This document shows positions 50,998 through 59,217 of a stretch of 64,000 bases of DNA, one piece after another. How positions within the stretch are numbered: position 1 is the stretch's first letter; each line of letters starts with the position of its first letter. Source of the DNA: Fretibacterium sp. OH1220_COT-178 (GTDB lineage Bacteria > Synergistota > Synergistia > Synergistales > Aminobacteriaceae). Below the pieces are notes generated by a model that was not told where the DNA came from, ran no database searches, and saw only the letters and a list, made by a program, of their open reading frames with translations. A program made the position numbers and the translations under genes. The stretch spans positions 1 to 64,000 of the forward strand of contig NZ_RQYL01000014.1 in NCBI RefSeq assembly GCF_003860125.1, in the 5' to 3' direction.

Positions 50998-52455
50998 ATG
51001 AGCCGCTATCCCGGCACCAAAGGCCTGGCCTTTAAAGAGTCGCTGCTTTGGGAGCGCGCGAGCAAGGGGCGCATGGGCATCAGCGTACCCTCCCAGGACG
51101 TCCCGGAGAGCAAGCTGGACGCCTCCCTGACGGGACCGGCACCCAAGCTGCCGGAGCTGTCCGAGGTCGACGTCATTCGTCACTACACGCGCCTGTCCAC
51201 CTGGAACTTCGGGGTCGACACGGGGATGTACCCCCTGGGCTCCTGCACCATGAAGTACAACCCAAAGATCAACGACCGCATGGCGTCGCTTCCCGGCTTC
51301 GCCAACGTCCATCCCCTCATGCCCGAGATCTGCTTCCAGGGGGCCCTCAAGGCCATGTACGAGCTGGAGCAGGACCTGCTGAAGATCACCGGCATGAAGG
51401 CCGCCTCGCTCCAGCCCTCGGCCGGAGCTCAGGGCGAGCTGACGGGAATGCTGATGATCCACGCCTATCACGCGCACAAGGGCCGGCAGCGCAAAAAGGT
51501 GATCATGCCCAGCACGGCGCACGGGACGAACCCGGCGTCCGCGGCCCTCTGCGGCTACGAGCCCGTTCCGGTCGAGCTGAACAAGGACGGGGTCGTGACC
51601 CCCGACGCCATTCGCGAGATCATGGACGAGGACACGGCGGGCATCATGCTCACCAACCCCAACACGCTGGGCATCTTCGAGCACCACGTGGCCGAGATCT
51701 CCAAGATCATCCACGAGAAGGGCGGGCTGGTCTACGGAGACGGCGCGAACATGAACGCCCTGATGGGCTATGTCGACGTGCACAAGATGGGGGTCGACGT
51801 GCTGCACCTCAACGTCCACAAGACCCTCTCGACGCCGCACGGCGGCGGCGGGCCCGGCGCGGGGCCCGTGGTGGTGGGCGAGACCCTGGAGCCCTTCCTG
51901 CCCGTGCCGCGCATCTGCAAGGAGGGCGACCGCTACACGCTCTGCACCGACTCGCCGCTCTCCATCGGCCGTCTTCAGGCGTTCTTCGGCAACTTCGCCG
52001 TGCTGGTTCGGGCCCTCGCCTACACGCGTACCATGGGGCACGACCTCAAGGCCGCGACCGAGGCCGCGGTCCTGAACGCCAACTACATCAAGGCGTGCCT
52101 GAAGGGCGTCTACAACCTGCCCTTCCCGCAGGACAGCCTGCATGAGGTCATCTTCAACGACGCGATCCAGCAGAAGAACGGCGTGACCACGCTCGACATC
52201 GCCAAGCGCCTGATCGACTGCGGCTATCATCCGCCCACAGTCTACTTCCCGCTGGTGGTGGACGGCGCCATCATGATCGAGCCGACGGATACCGAATCCA
52301 AGAACGACCTGGACGGGTTCATCGACGCCATGAAGGCGATCGCCGAGGAGGCCAAGTCGAATCCGGAGATGGTCACGAACACGCCGCAGAACACGATGGT
52401 CGCGCGTCCCGACGAGACGCTGGCCGCCAGGAACCTGGTTCTGAAGGGCGAGTAG
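50998..52455 (+). CDS. gcvPB: glycine dehydrogenase (decarboxylating) subunit 2
   Basis: A 485-aa PLP-bearing subunit of the P protein. The PLP lysine is in HLNVHKTLSTPHGGGGPGAGP (about 274-294). STWNFGVDTGMYPLGSCTMKYNPKIN near residue 65 and MIPTAHGTNPA-like MPSTAHGTNPASA (about 170) are typical. ATG 50998 follows GGAGGTGG. A good terminator follows. Confidence 0.94.
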   Translation: MSRYPGTKGLAFKESLLWERASKGRMGISVPSQDVPESKLDASLTGPAPKLPELSEVDVIRHYTRLSTWNFGVDTGMYPLGSCTMKYNPKINDRMASLPGFANVHPLMPEICFQGALKAMYELEQDLLKITGMKAASLQPSAGAQGELTGMLMIHAYHAHKGRQRKKVIMPSTAHGTNPASAALCGYEPVPVELNKDGVVTPDAIREIMDEDTAGIMLTNPNTLGIFEHHVAEISKIIHEKGGLVYGDGANMNALMGYVDVHKMGVDVLHLNVHKTLSTPHGGGGPGAGPVVVGETLEPFLPVPRICKEGDRYTLCTDSPLSIGRLQAFFGNFAVLVRALAYTRTMGHDLKAATEAAVLNANYIKACLKGVYNLPFPQDSLHEVIFNDAIQQKNGVTTLDIAKRLIDCGYHPPTVYFPLVVDGAIMIEPTDTESKNDLDGFIDAMKAIAEEAKSNPEMVTNTPQNTMVARPDETLAARNLVLKGE

Positions 52456-52473
52456 CCGATCTTATCCATGTGC

Positions 52474-52510
52474 GCAGCCGTGTTCTCGTCCGGGAACACG
52501 GCTGCATTTT
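52474..52510 (+). terminator. terminator of the glycine cleavage operon
   Basis: GCAGCCGTGTTC (52474-52485) pairs with GAACACGGCTGC (52494-52505), followed by ATTTT. It lies 18 bp after the gcvPB stop and separates the operon from the regulator gene. Confidence 0.8.
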
Positions 52511-52567
52511 CGTATCGCGAAAAGGATGCGGCCTTCGCCCTTCCTCCAAAAAACGAACGAGACGAAC

Positions 52568-53047
52568 ATGAACGAGACGACGAACAACCGAAAGAGCGGA
52601 ATCCGAATCGACGAGACGAGTCTGGAGATCATCAAGCGCCTCAGCGGGGAGCGCCAGCCCCTGGCGCAGATCGCGGAGGAGCTGCACATCTCCGAGGGCA
52701 CCGTGCGCAACCGCATCAACAAGCTGGAGCAGGCGGGCGTGCTGTGCCGGCGCGGCCTGGTGGACGTGGACGCCCTGCCCGGCCACATGGCCCTGCTTGT
52801 GGGCGTCAAGCTCACCAACACCAACTTCGTCGCCAAGGCCAGGGAGCTGGAGTCCATGAGGGGGGTCGTCTCCGTCATGGTCGTCACGGGAAGCTTCGAC
52901 ATCTTTCTGCTCGTGATGCTGGACGAGAACTTCGGGCTGCTCGAGTTCTTCAACGCGGAGCTCGCCGCGCACGCCGACGGCATACAGTCCACCGAGACCT
53001 TCGTGGTGTATAAGGGGTTCAACTTCAACCTGCCCTACATGCTGTAA
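52568..53047 (+). CDS. Lrp/AsnC-family transcriptional regulator
   Basis: A 159-aa regulator. AsnC-type helix-turn-helix: DETSLEIIKRLSGERQPLAQIAEELHISEGTVRNRINKLEQAGVL (about 15-60). The RAM/AsnC ligand domain includes HMALLVGVKL, RGVVSVMVVTGSFDIFLLVML (about 98-118) and a C-terminal VVYKGFNFNLPYML. Position between the gcv operon and lplA suggests it senses glycine or a related amino acid and controls these genes. The ATG at 52568 lacks a strong ribosome site; an upstream ATG at 52526 is the alternative. Confidence 0.88.
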   Translation: MNETTNNRKSGIRIDETSLEIIKRLSGERQPLAQIAEELHISEGTVRNRINKLEQAGVLCRRGLVDVDALPGHMALLVGVKLTNTNFVAKARELESMRGVVSVMVVTGSFDIFLLVMLDENFGLLEFFNAELAAHADGIQSTETFVVYKGFNFNLPYML

Positions 53048-53325
53048 CTCCAATTTCAAATCATTCGTATGCTTCGTTGTCTTTGCTCAACTTGGCTGCT
53101 GCGCAAACCTTCGGCCCGACGAACCTCTTGGTACGTCTGATGAAGCCTCCAAGCGGCCGACACAGTTCACTTCGTTCACTGGTTGTCCGCTTATTCGCCG
53201 CGACTCGCAAAGGCCGCCTCGCCTGCAAACGATTTGGAAATGGAATCAATCGGTGTTTCGCCTTCGTCCGCGCCGGAAATCCGGGAAAAATCAAGGACCA
53301 ATTTTCATCCCCTGGGAGGAAGACC
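53048..53325. other. intergenic gap before lplA
   Basis: About 280 bp. An open plus-strand frame runs through it into lplA, but it has no start with a ribosome site and ends in low-information Arg/Ser/Leu-rich sequence. The text around 53160-53215 has a self-similar TTCACTTCGTTCACTG, giving a small imperfect palindrome. No gene supported. Confidence 0.4.
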
Positions 53326-54309
53326 ATGTACGTCATCGAAAACCACGACCACCGCCCTCAGCACAATCTGGCACTGGAGGAGCACCTCTGCCGGAAGGCC
53401 GCCCGGGAGGGATGCGAGTTTTTCATGCTCTGGCAGAACGAGCCCTCCATCATCGTGGGGCGTTTCCAGAACACGCTGGAGGAGATCAACGCCAACTTCG
53501 TCCGGGAGCGCGGCATCCACGTCGTGCGGCGCAACTCGGGTGGGGGGGCCGTCTACCACGACCTCGGCAACATCAACTACAGCTTCGTCATGGCGGACCG
53601 AGAGGGGGAGTTCAACTTCGCCTTCTTCACGGAGCCGATCATCCGTGCGCTTCGCTCGCTCGGCGCGAACGCGGAACTTTCGGGCCGCAACGACATCGCC
53701 ATCGACGGCAGAAAGGTGTCGGGCGGCGCACAGTACCGGCGGGGCGGCATTTTGCTCCACCACGGAACCCTGCTCTTCGACAGCGATCTGGACGTCCTGT
53801 CCCAGGCGCTGAAGGTCTCGCAGGAAAAATTTCGCAGCAAGGGCGTCAAGTCGGTCCGCGCCCGGGTGGGCAACATTCGCGAATTTTTGCCTCAGGCCCG
53901 GTCCGTATCGGACTTCATCGCCATGCTGGAGGAGCGGATCGAGGGGCTCACCCCGAAGGAACTGACGCCCGAGGACCGGGCCGAGGTCGAAGCGCTCATG
54001 AGGGAAAAGTACGCCACCTGGGACTGGAACTACGGCGAATCGCCCGAGTTCACCGAGCTCAAGAAGGCCCGCTTTCCCTGGGGCGGCGTAGAGGCCTACC
54101 TCAAGGTGGACAAGGGGACCATCGTCGCCTGCGAGCTGCGCGGCGATTACTTCGGCAGCGGGGACTACGCTCCCCTCCAGGAGCGCATCGTCGGCGTCCC
54201 CTACACGCGTTCCGCCCTGGAGGCGGCCCTCGTCGGGCTCGAGACCCATGGGATGTTCGCGGGCTCGACGCCCGAGGACCTTCTGACGCTGCTCGTGCCG
54301 GGCGCATAG
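53326..54309 (+). CDS. lplA: lipoate-protein ligase A
   Basis: LplA, 327 aa, activates lipoate with ATP and attaches it to lipoyl domains such as GcvH. N-terminal NLALEEHL, VVRRNSGGGAVYHDLGNINYSF (about 67-88, the RRxSGGGAV(Y/F)HD lipoyl-AMP motif), and NDIAIDGRKVSGGAQYRR (about 125-142, catalytic Lys in GRKVSG) are intact. The C-terminal accessory domain (about 245-327) is present, so the two-step reaction is possible in one protein. The ATG follows GGGAGGAAG. Confidence 0.92.
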   Translation: MYVIENHDHRPQHNLALEEHLCRKAAREGCEFFMLWQNEPSIIVGRFQNTLEEINANFVRERGIHVVRRNSGGGAVYHDLGNINYSFVMADREGEFNFAFFTEPIIRALRSLGANAELSGRNDIAIDGRKVSGGAQYRRGGILLHHGTLLFDSDLDVLSQALKVSQEKFRSKGVKSVRARVGNIREFLPQARSVSDFIAMLEERIEGLTPKELTPEDRAEVEALMREKYATWDWNYGESPEFTELKKARFPWGGVEAYLKVDKGTIVACELRGDYFGSGDYAPLQERIVGVPYTRSALEAALVGLETHGMFAGSTPEDLLTLLVPGA

Positions 54310-54337
54310 CCCTCCGAAAAAATCCCTGCGTGAAAAT

Positions 54338-54369
54338 ACGGGCGGCCCCCTGCTCCGGGGGCCGTCCGT
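54338..54369 (+). terminator. terminator of lplA
   Basis: A 13-bp stem with one G-U pair (54338-54350 with 54357-54369) around a 6-nt loop, followed by T-containing CGCTTTTG. It lies about 30 bp after the lplA stop. Confidence 0.65.
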
Positions 54370-54681
54370 TCGCTTTTGCCTTTTCCCTTGAGGATTTCCG
54401 TATTTTTATTCAAACAGATCAAGGCCATTCGGCCCTTTTCCGCCCAAGCGCTTTTTGATGTACTGAAAGAGCGTTTCACACGGCAGCCATGCGCCGGCTG
54501 CTCTCCAGCATGCCAACGGACTCGAGGCGAACGGTCCCGTTCCGTTCGAATTTTCCTTCCTCCCCCGTAACCGAACGATTGATCGTTCCCGTCGCCCTTT
54601 CGAAAAAGCTGGGCCGTTTGTCCGACAAGGCGCCCTTCTTGCTTTGCCCCCACCGGGACCGGCCGGAAAGGAGACCGACAT
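54370..54681. other. intergenic gap before the betaine transporter operon
   Basis: About 310 bp. No supported gene. AT-rich at its left end (about 54385-54420); a promoter for the downstream operon must be here but no near-consensus pair was found. AAAGGAG at about 54667 serves the next gene. Confidence 0.4.
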
Positions 54682-55911
54682 ATGCTCGAATTCAAAAACG
54701 TATCGAAGATCTACCAGGGCACCAGGCCCGCCGTGGAGGACGTGACCCTCACCTTCGGCGAGGGGGAGTTCATCGTCTTCATCGGCACCAGCGGCAGCGG
54801 AAAGACCACCTGCATGCGCATGATCAACCGCATGACGGAGCCGACGAGCGGGACGATCCTGCTGAACGGGGACGACGTGATGTCCATGGACGCGGTGCGG
54901 CTGCGCCGACGGATCGGCTACGTGATCCAGCAGATCGGCCTGATGCCCCACATGACCATCTACGAGAACGTCACGCTGGTCCCCGGTCTGCTGGGATGGG
55001 ACGAGGACCGCCGGCGCGCCGTGGCAAAGAGGCTCATGAGGCGCGTGGACCTGGACGAGAGCTTCCTGGAACGCTATCCGGCGGAGCTGTCGGGCGGCCA
55101 GCAGCAGCGTGTGGGCGTCATCCGCGCACTGGCCGCGGATCCGGAGATCATCCTGATGGACGAGCCCTTCGGAGCGCTCGACCCGATCACGCGCGACTCC
55201 CTCCAGCGGCTGATCAAGAAGCTCCAGAAGGAGCTGGGAAAGACCATCGTCTTCGTCACCCACGACATGGACGAGGCCCTGGCCCTGGCCGACCGCATCG
55301 TCATCATGGACGCCGGCCGCGTGGTGCAGTTCGGCACGCCGGCGGACATCCTGCAGAACCCCGCCAACGCGTTCGTGGAGGACCTCCTGGGCGAGGACCG
55401 ACTCAACGAGGCCCGCCTGGCGCTGCGCACCGTGGACGAGGTCATGGCGAAGGATCCCGTTTCGATCGCAAACGGCCGGTCCATCCGGGACGCCCTGAGG
55501 ATCATGCGGAGGAACCGCGCGGAGACGCTCTTCGTGACCGACTCGGACGGGGTGATCCAGGGCGTGGTCGACATCTTCGACATCGAGAAGGTCAGCCTGA
55601 AGCAGGCCCGCCGGGCCGGACGGGAGGGCGGCCAGCCCGACCTGATGCAGGACCGGATCGACACGATCATGAAGCCGGCCTCCTACATCGCCCGCGATAC
55701 CCTGATCCGGGACGCCCTCCACTGGATCGTCCATCTGGACCACCGCTACCTGCCGGTCGTCGACGAGGGCAACCGCCTGATCGGCGTCGTGACGCGCGCG
55801 GTTCTGGTCGAGGACCTCTACACCAACGTGTGGGGGGCGGAGGACTCGGTCCCCGAGGACACCCTCCAGACGACGGAGGAGCCCAGGGAGGGGGGGGTCT
55901 CCGATGTTTGA
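54682..55911 (+). CDS. opuCA: glycine betaine/choline ABC transporter ATP-binding protein with CBS domains
   Basis: A 409-aa OpuCA/ProV-like ATPase. Walker A GTSGSGKTT (about 35-43), QQIGLMPHMT, signature LSGGQQQRVGVIRAL, Walker B IILMDEPFGALDPI. After the ATPase domain (to about 240) come two CBS motifs (about 255-300 and 325-372), which in OpuA-type systems sense ionic strength. The residues PTSGTILLNGDDV and DADRR are typical of the group. It overlaps the permease gene by eight bases. First gene of a four-gene osmoprotectant operon. Confidence 0.92.
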   Translation: MLEFKNVSKIYQGTRPAVEDVTLTFGEGEFIVFIGTSGSGKTTCMRMINRMTEPTSGTILLNGDDVMSMDAVRLRRRIGYVIQQIGLMPHMTIYENVTLVPGLLGWDEDRRRAVAKRLMRRVDLDESFLERYPAELSGGQQQRVGVIRALAADPEIILMDEPFGALDPITRDSLQRLIKKLQKELGKTIVFVTHDMDEALALADRIVIMDAGRVVQFGTPADILQNPANAFVEDLLGEDRLNEARLALRTVDEVMAKDPVSIANGRSIRDALRIMRRNRAETLFVTDSDGVIQGVVDIFDIEKVSLKQARRAGREGGQPDLMQDRIDTIMKPASYIARDTLIRDALHWIVHLDHRYLPVVDEGNRLIGVVTRAVLVEDLYTNVWGAEDSVPEDTLQTTEEPREGGVSDV

Positions 55912-56536
55912 GTTCCTCCTGGAAAACCATTCCGCGCTGCTCTTCAAGACCTGGGAGCACCTCCTGATCTCGGGCGCCTCCCTTCTCGCCGGGACGGCGG
56001 CGGCCGTCCCGCTCGGCATCGTTCTGACGCGCTTCAGGCGCATCTCGGGGGTCGTCATCGGCCTGGTCTCCATCTTTCAGACCATCCCCTCCCTGGCCCT
56101 GCTGGCCATCATGATCCCCTTCCTGGGCGTGGGCAAGCCGCCCGCCGTCATGGCGCTGTTCGTCTACTCTCTGCTGCCCGTCGTCCGCAACACCTACCTG
56201 GGCATCGAGGGCGTGGACAGGGACGTCGTGGACGCGGCCAAGGGCATGGGCATGACGCCCCTGCAGCGGCTCCTCAAGGTCCGGCTCCCGCTGGCCGTCC
56301 CCGTGATCATGGCGGGCGTGCGCACCTCCGGCGTGTACGTCGTGGCCTGGGCCACCATCGCCTCCTATATCGGGGCCGGCGGGCTGGGCGACTTCATCTT
56401 CACGGGACTGCACAACTACATCCCCCCCATGATCGTCTGGGGGACCCTGCCCGTCACCCTCATGGCGCTGCTGACGGATTTTCTTCTCGGGCGCGTCGAG
56501 GCCGCTCTCTCGCCCCGGCTGCGCTCCCGGGCCTGA
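55904..56536 (+). CDS. opuCB: glycine betaine/choline ABC transporter permease (subunit 1)
   Basis: A 210-aa permease with about five to six helices. IFQTIPSLALLAIMIPFLG (about 51-69), LLPVVRNTYLGIEGVD and DAAKGMGMTPLQRLLKVRLPLAVPVIMAGVRTS (the EAA loop, about 111-145) define the OpuCB/YehY family. Confidence 0.92.
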   Translation: MFEFLLENHSALLFKTWEHLLISGASLLAGTAAAVPLGIVLTRFRRISGVVIGLVSIFQTIPSLALLAIMIPFLGVGKPPAVMALFVYSLLPVVRNTYLGIEGVDRDVVDAAKGMGMTPLQRLLKVRLPLAVPVIMAGVRTSGVYVVAWATIASYIGAGGLGDFIFTGLHNYIPPMIVWGTLPVTLMALLTDFLLGRVEAALSPRLRSRA

Positions 56537-56554
56537 CGAGGAAGGAGGACGAAC

Positions 56555-57511
56555 ATGGCAAGAGGAAAAAACGCGCTCTGGGCCCCCATCCTGCTGGCGG
56601 CGCTGCTGGCCGTCGCGGTCTTCCTGCCGGGGCTCGAAAGGGGCGCCTCCAAGGACGGCATTGTCATCGCGGGCGGCAACACGACCGAGCGTCAGATCCT
56701 GGCCGAGATCACGGCCCAGATGATCCGGCACCACATCCGGGACGCGAGGGTCGGTCTGGTGAACAACCTGGGGACCACCGTCCTGATCCGCCGGGCGCTC
56801 GACAACGGGGACGTCAACCTGTCCGGCGCCATGTACACCGGCACCTCCCTGACCGGGGAGCTGGGCCTGCCGATGACGACGGACCCCGCGGAGGCCATGG
56901 ACACCGTGGTTCGGGAATACGACAGACGCTACGGCGAGAAATGGTATCCCTCCTGGGGCTTCGCGAACACCTACGCCTTCATGGTGACCCGGGAGCTGGC
57001 GGACCGGGAGGGGCTGAGGACGGTCAGCGACCTGGCCCGCATCGCGCCCGGCATGAGGCTGGGGGTGGACACCTCCTGGATGGAGCGCAAGGGCGACGGC
57101 TACCAGGACTTCAGGAAAAAGTACGGATTCGACTTCAAACACGTGTTCCCCATGGAGATCGGGCTCGTCTACAGTGCCGTGCGCGCCGGGGAGATGGACG
57201 CGGTCCTGGGCTACTCCACGGACGGGCGCATCGCCACCTACGACCTGGTCCTTTTGGAGGACGACCGGCGCCTGTTCCCGCCCTACGACGCCAGCCCCGT
57301 CGCCACACGCCGGGTTCTCGAGGCATATCCGCAGCTCGATTCCATCCTCATGCGGCTTTCCGGGACGGTGGACAGCACCCGCATGCAGAGGATGAACCGC
57401 ATGGCCGACGAGGATCTGGTCGAGCCCCACACCGTGGCCCGACGTTTTCTGGAGGAGCACGGCTATTTCGAGGGCGCCGACTCGGGCTCGGTGCGAAAGG
57501 AGGCGCGGTGA
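56555..57511 (+). CDS. opuCC: glycine betaine/choline ABC transporter substrate-binding protein
   Basis: A 318-aa OsmX/OpuCC-type binding protein. An N-terminal hydrophobic segment (about 9-25) without a lipobox Cys, so it is probably secreted or membrane-anchored by the helix. GGNTTERQILAEITAQMIR (about 40-58), NLSGAMYTGTSL and a C-terminal GTVDSTRMQRMNRMAD are typical of the quaternary-amine binding fold. GAMYTGTSL has aromatic and polar ligands expected for betaine/choline. Its stop overlaps the next start (TGATG). Confidence 0.88.
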   Translation: MARGKNALWAPILLAALLAVAVFLPGLERGASKDGIVIAGGNTTERQILAEITAQMIRHHIRDARVGLVNNLGTTVLIRRALDNGDVNLSGAMYTGTSLTGELGLPMTTDPAEAMDTVVREYDRRYGEKWYPSWGFANTYAFMVTRELADREGLRTVSDLARIAPGMRLGVDTSWMERKGDGYQDFRKKYGFDFKHVFPMEIGLVYSAVRAGEMDAVLGYSTDGRIATYDLVLLEDDRRLFPPYDASPVATRRVLEAYPQLDSILMRLSGTVDSTRMQRMNRMADEDLVEPHTVARRFLEEHGYFEGADSGSVRKEAR

Positions 57512-58152
57512 TGGAGCTTCTTAGGGAGACGGCCTCCTACTACGCGATCAATGGAGGCTATGTGCTGGAGCAGTTCTGGAGGCATTTCCTGATCTCGGTC
57601 TACGGAGTCCTGTTCGCGGCCGCGCTGGCCATCCCCACGGGGTTCCTGATCGCCCGAAGGGGCCGTCTTGCCGGCTGGGTCATCGGTGCGGCGAACGTGA
57701 TCCAGACCGTCCCGTCCCTGGCCCTGATGTCCGTCCTGATGCTGGGGCTCGGCCTGGGGGTCCGCACCGTCATCGTGACCGTGCTGCTCTACTCGCTGCT
57801 GCCCATCGTCCGAAACACCTACGCGGGAATCCGCAGCATCGAGCCCCAGGTCCTGGACGCCGCCAGGGGGATGGGCATGACCGAGCTCCAGAGGATCTTC
57901 ATGGTGGAGCTCCCGCTGGCCCTGTCGGTCATCATGGCCGGGGTACGCAATGCGCTGGTGGTGGCCATCGGCGTCACGACCATCGGCACCTTCATCGGGG
58001 CCGGCGGGCTGGGCGACATCATCTCGCGCGGCGTCAACGTCGCCAACGGGAGCGCCATCATCGTCGCCGGCGCCCTGCCCACCGCCTTGATGGCCGTATG
58101 CGCGGACGTCGTTTTGGGGGTGTTGGAGCGCAGGCTGGACCCCACGCGGTAA
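57511..58152 (+). CDS. opuCD: glycine betaine/choline ABC transporter permease (subunit 2)
   Basis: A 213-aa permease paralogous to subunit 1. VIQTVPSLALMSVLMLGLGLG (about 64-84), LLPIVRNTYAGIRSIE, DAARGMGMTELQRIFMVELPLALSVIMAGVRNA (EAA loop) and TIGTFIGAGGLGDIISRG are intact. It completes the OpuCA-CB-CC-CD importer for osmoprotectants. Confidence 0.92.
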   Translation: MELLRETASYYAINGGYVLEQFWRHFLISVYGVLFAAALAIPTGFLIARRGRLAGWVIGAANVIQTVPSLALMSVLMLGLGLGVRTVIVTVLLYSLLPIVRNTYAGIRSIEPQVLDAARGMGMTELQRIFMVELPLALSVIMAGVRNALVVAIGVTTIGTFIGAGGLGDIISRGVNVANGSAIIVAGALPTALMAVCADVVLGVLERRLDPTR

Positions 58153-58195
58153 TGAGCGTCTACGAATGATTTACACCCGGTCACATCCAAACGGA

Positions 58196-58321
58196 ACGAT
58201 ATCCTCGGCCCCCCTGTAAGGAGGGCGGCCGAGTGAGAGCGAGGCTGGGGGGTAGGGTTCCTCAAGGACACCCCCCCGCCTCACTGCGTTCCTTGCCTCC
58301 CCTTGCAGGGGAGGCAAGGAA
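58196..58321. repeat. palindromic intergenic element (MITE-like)
   Basis: Two nested structures. GAGGCTGGGGGGT around 58240-58252 pairs imperfectly with ACCCCCCCGCCTC around 58269-58283. A perfect 14-bp hairpin follows (58289-58302 with 58308-58321, loop TTGCA). The composition and form (G/C-rich arms, AGGCAAGGAA end) resemble interspersed repeats found in many anaerobes. It lies between the betaine operon and an acetyltransferase gene and may act as a terminator. Confidence 0.6.
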
Positions 58322-58347
58322 TTATCACTTCGTTAAACGCAATTTGG

Positions 58348-58353
58348 TATAAT
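58348..58353 (+). promoter_or_regulatory. -10 element of the acetyltransferase gene
   Basis: A perfect TATAAT lies 40 bp before the ATG at 58393, directly after the palindromic element. No good -35 was found; TCACTT at 58325-58330 has the right 17-nt spacing but is a poor match. Confidence 0.45.
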
Positions 58354-58392
58354 GTCCCGCAAAACCTTTTGGGGGAAAGGACGGGATCGCAG

Positions 58393-58908
58393 ATGGCAAA
58401 GACACATGCGGACGCGAAAAGCGGCGGCGTGAAGATTCGTCCGGTGCGGCCGGAGGACGCGAAGGACGTCCACGAGCTCCGCGTCATGGAGGGGGTCCGG
58501 GAGACCATCCTGGCGCTGCCCAGCGAGCGCGTCTCGGACACGGAGGACTTCATCCGCAACACCAAGGAGCCTCTGATGGTGGCCGAGGTGGACGGGCGCG
58601 TCGTCGGCATGGCGGGGCTCGTCGTCCCGTTCATGGCGCGCCAGCGGCACACGGCGGGCCTCGGCATCATGGTCCACGCCGGACATCAGGGCCGGGGCAT
58701 CGGGAGGGCCCTGATGGAGTCCCTGCTGGACATCGCGGACAACTGGCTGATGCTGAAGCGCGTCGAGCTCACGGTCTTCACGGACAACGAGCGGGCCGTC
58801 CGCCTCTACGAGTCCCTGGGGTTCGTCATCGAGGGGACCAAGAAGTACGCCGCGGTCAAGAACGGCGTCCACGCCGACGAGTACCTGATGGCGCGCTACG
58901 GGAAATAA
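58393..58908 (+). CDS. GNAT-family N-acetyltransferase
   Basis: A 171-aa acetyltransferase. IRPVRPEDAKDVHELR (about 15-30), VAEVDGRVVGMAGLV, the acetyl-CoA site GIMVHAGHQGRGIGRALMESLLDIA (about 91-115) with Q/G-x-G-x-G/A, and VFTDNERAVRLYESLGFVIEGTKK (about 131-154) are clear. Resembles ribosomal-protein or small-molecule acetyltransferases of the RimI/YjaB type; the substrate is unknown. It is followed 22 bp later by a tiny Cys-rich protein. Confidence 0.87.
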   Translation: MAKTHADAKSGGVKIRPVRPEDAKDVHELRVMEGVRETILALPSERVSDTEDFIRNTKEPLMVAEVDGRVVGMAGLVVPFMARQRHTAGLGIMVHAGHQGRGIGRALMESLLDIADNWLMLKRVELTVFTDNERAVRLYESLGFVIEGTKKYAAVKNGVHADEYLMARYGK

Positions 58909-58930
58909 AGACGGACGCCAAGAGGGTATT

Positions 58931-59086
58931 TTGGAGAGAATCGTCTGTCACTGCTTCGGGTACAGCAAGGCGGATATCGAGCGGGATGTCAAGCGGCACG
59001 GCCGATCCACGATCGCAGAGCTCATCGAGGCCGAGGCAAGGGCCGGAAATTGCCGTTGCGCGGAGCGAAACCCCGGAGGGACCTGA
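58931..59086 (+). CDS. small BFD-like (probably 2Fe-2S-binding) protein
   Basis: A 51-aa protein starting at TTG with an AGAGGG site. It has two CxC pairs: VCHCFGYS near the N-terminus (Cys6, Cys8) and NCRCAERNP near the C-terminus (Cys41, Cys43), around a helix-turn-helix IERDVKRHGRSTIAELIEAEA. This is the pattern of BFD-type 2Fe-2S domains, here as a stand-alone protein. Likely an electron carrier or Fe-S donor; partner unknown. A decayed copy may exist at 20803. Confidence 0.75.
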   Translation: MERIVCHCFGYSKADIERDVKRHGRSTIAELIEAEARAGNCRCAERNPGGT

Positions 59087-59179
59087 TGCCTGCCCGACGT
59101 CCGCCGGCTGGCGGACCGGGCGCAGGTCTTGCGTGGCCGCAAAGGGGCGGTTTTTCCGCCATCATGAACCGTCCCCAAA

Positions 59180-59212
59180 CGGTGAGGGGGGCTCGAAAGG
59201 CCCCCCTCACCG
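59180..59212. terminator. bidirectional hairpin terminator
   Basis: GGTGAGGGGGG (59181-59191) pairs with CCCCCCTCACC (59201-59211), plus an inner C-G pair and an outer C-G pair; ATTTTA follows on the plus strand. It lies between the end of the Cys-rich protein gene (plus) and the end of the nucleotidase-like gene (minus). Confidence 0.7.
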
Positions 59213-59217
59213 CCATT

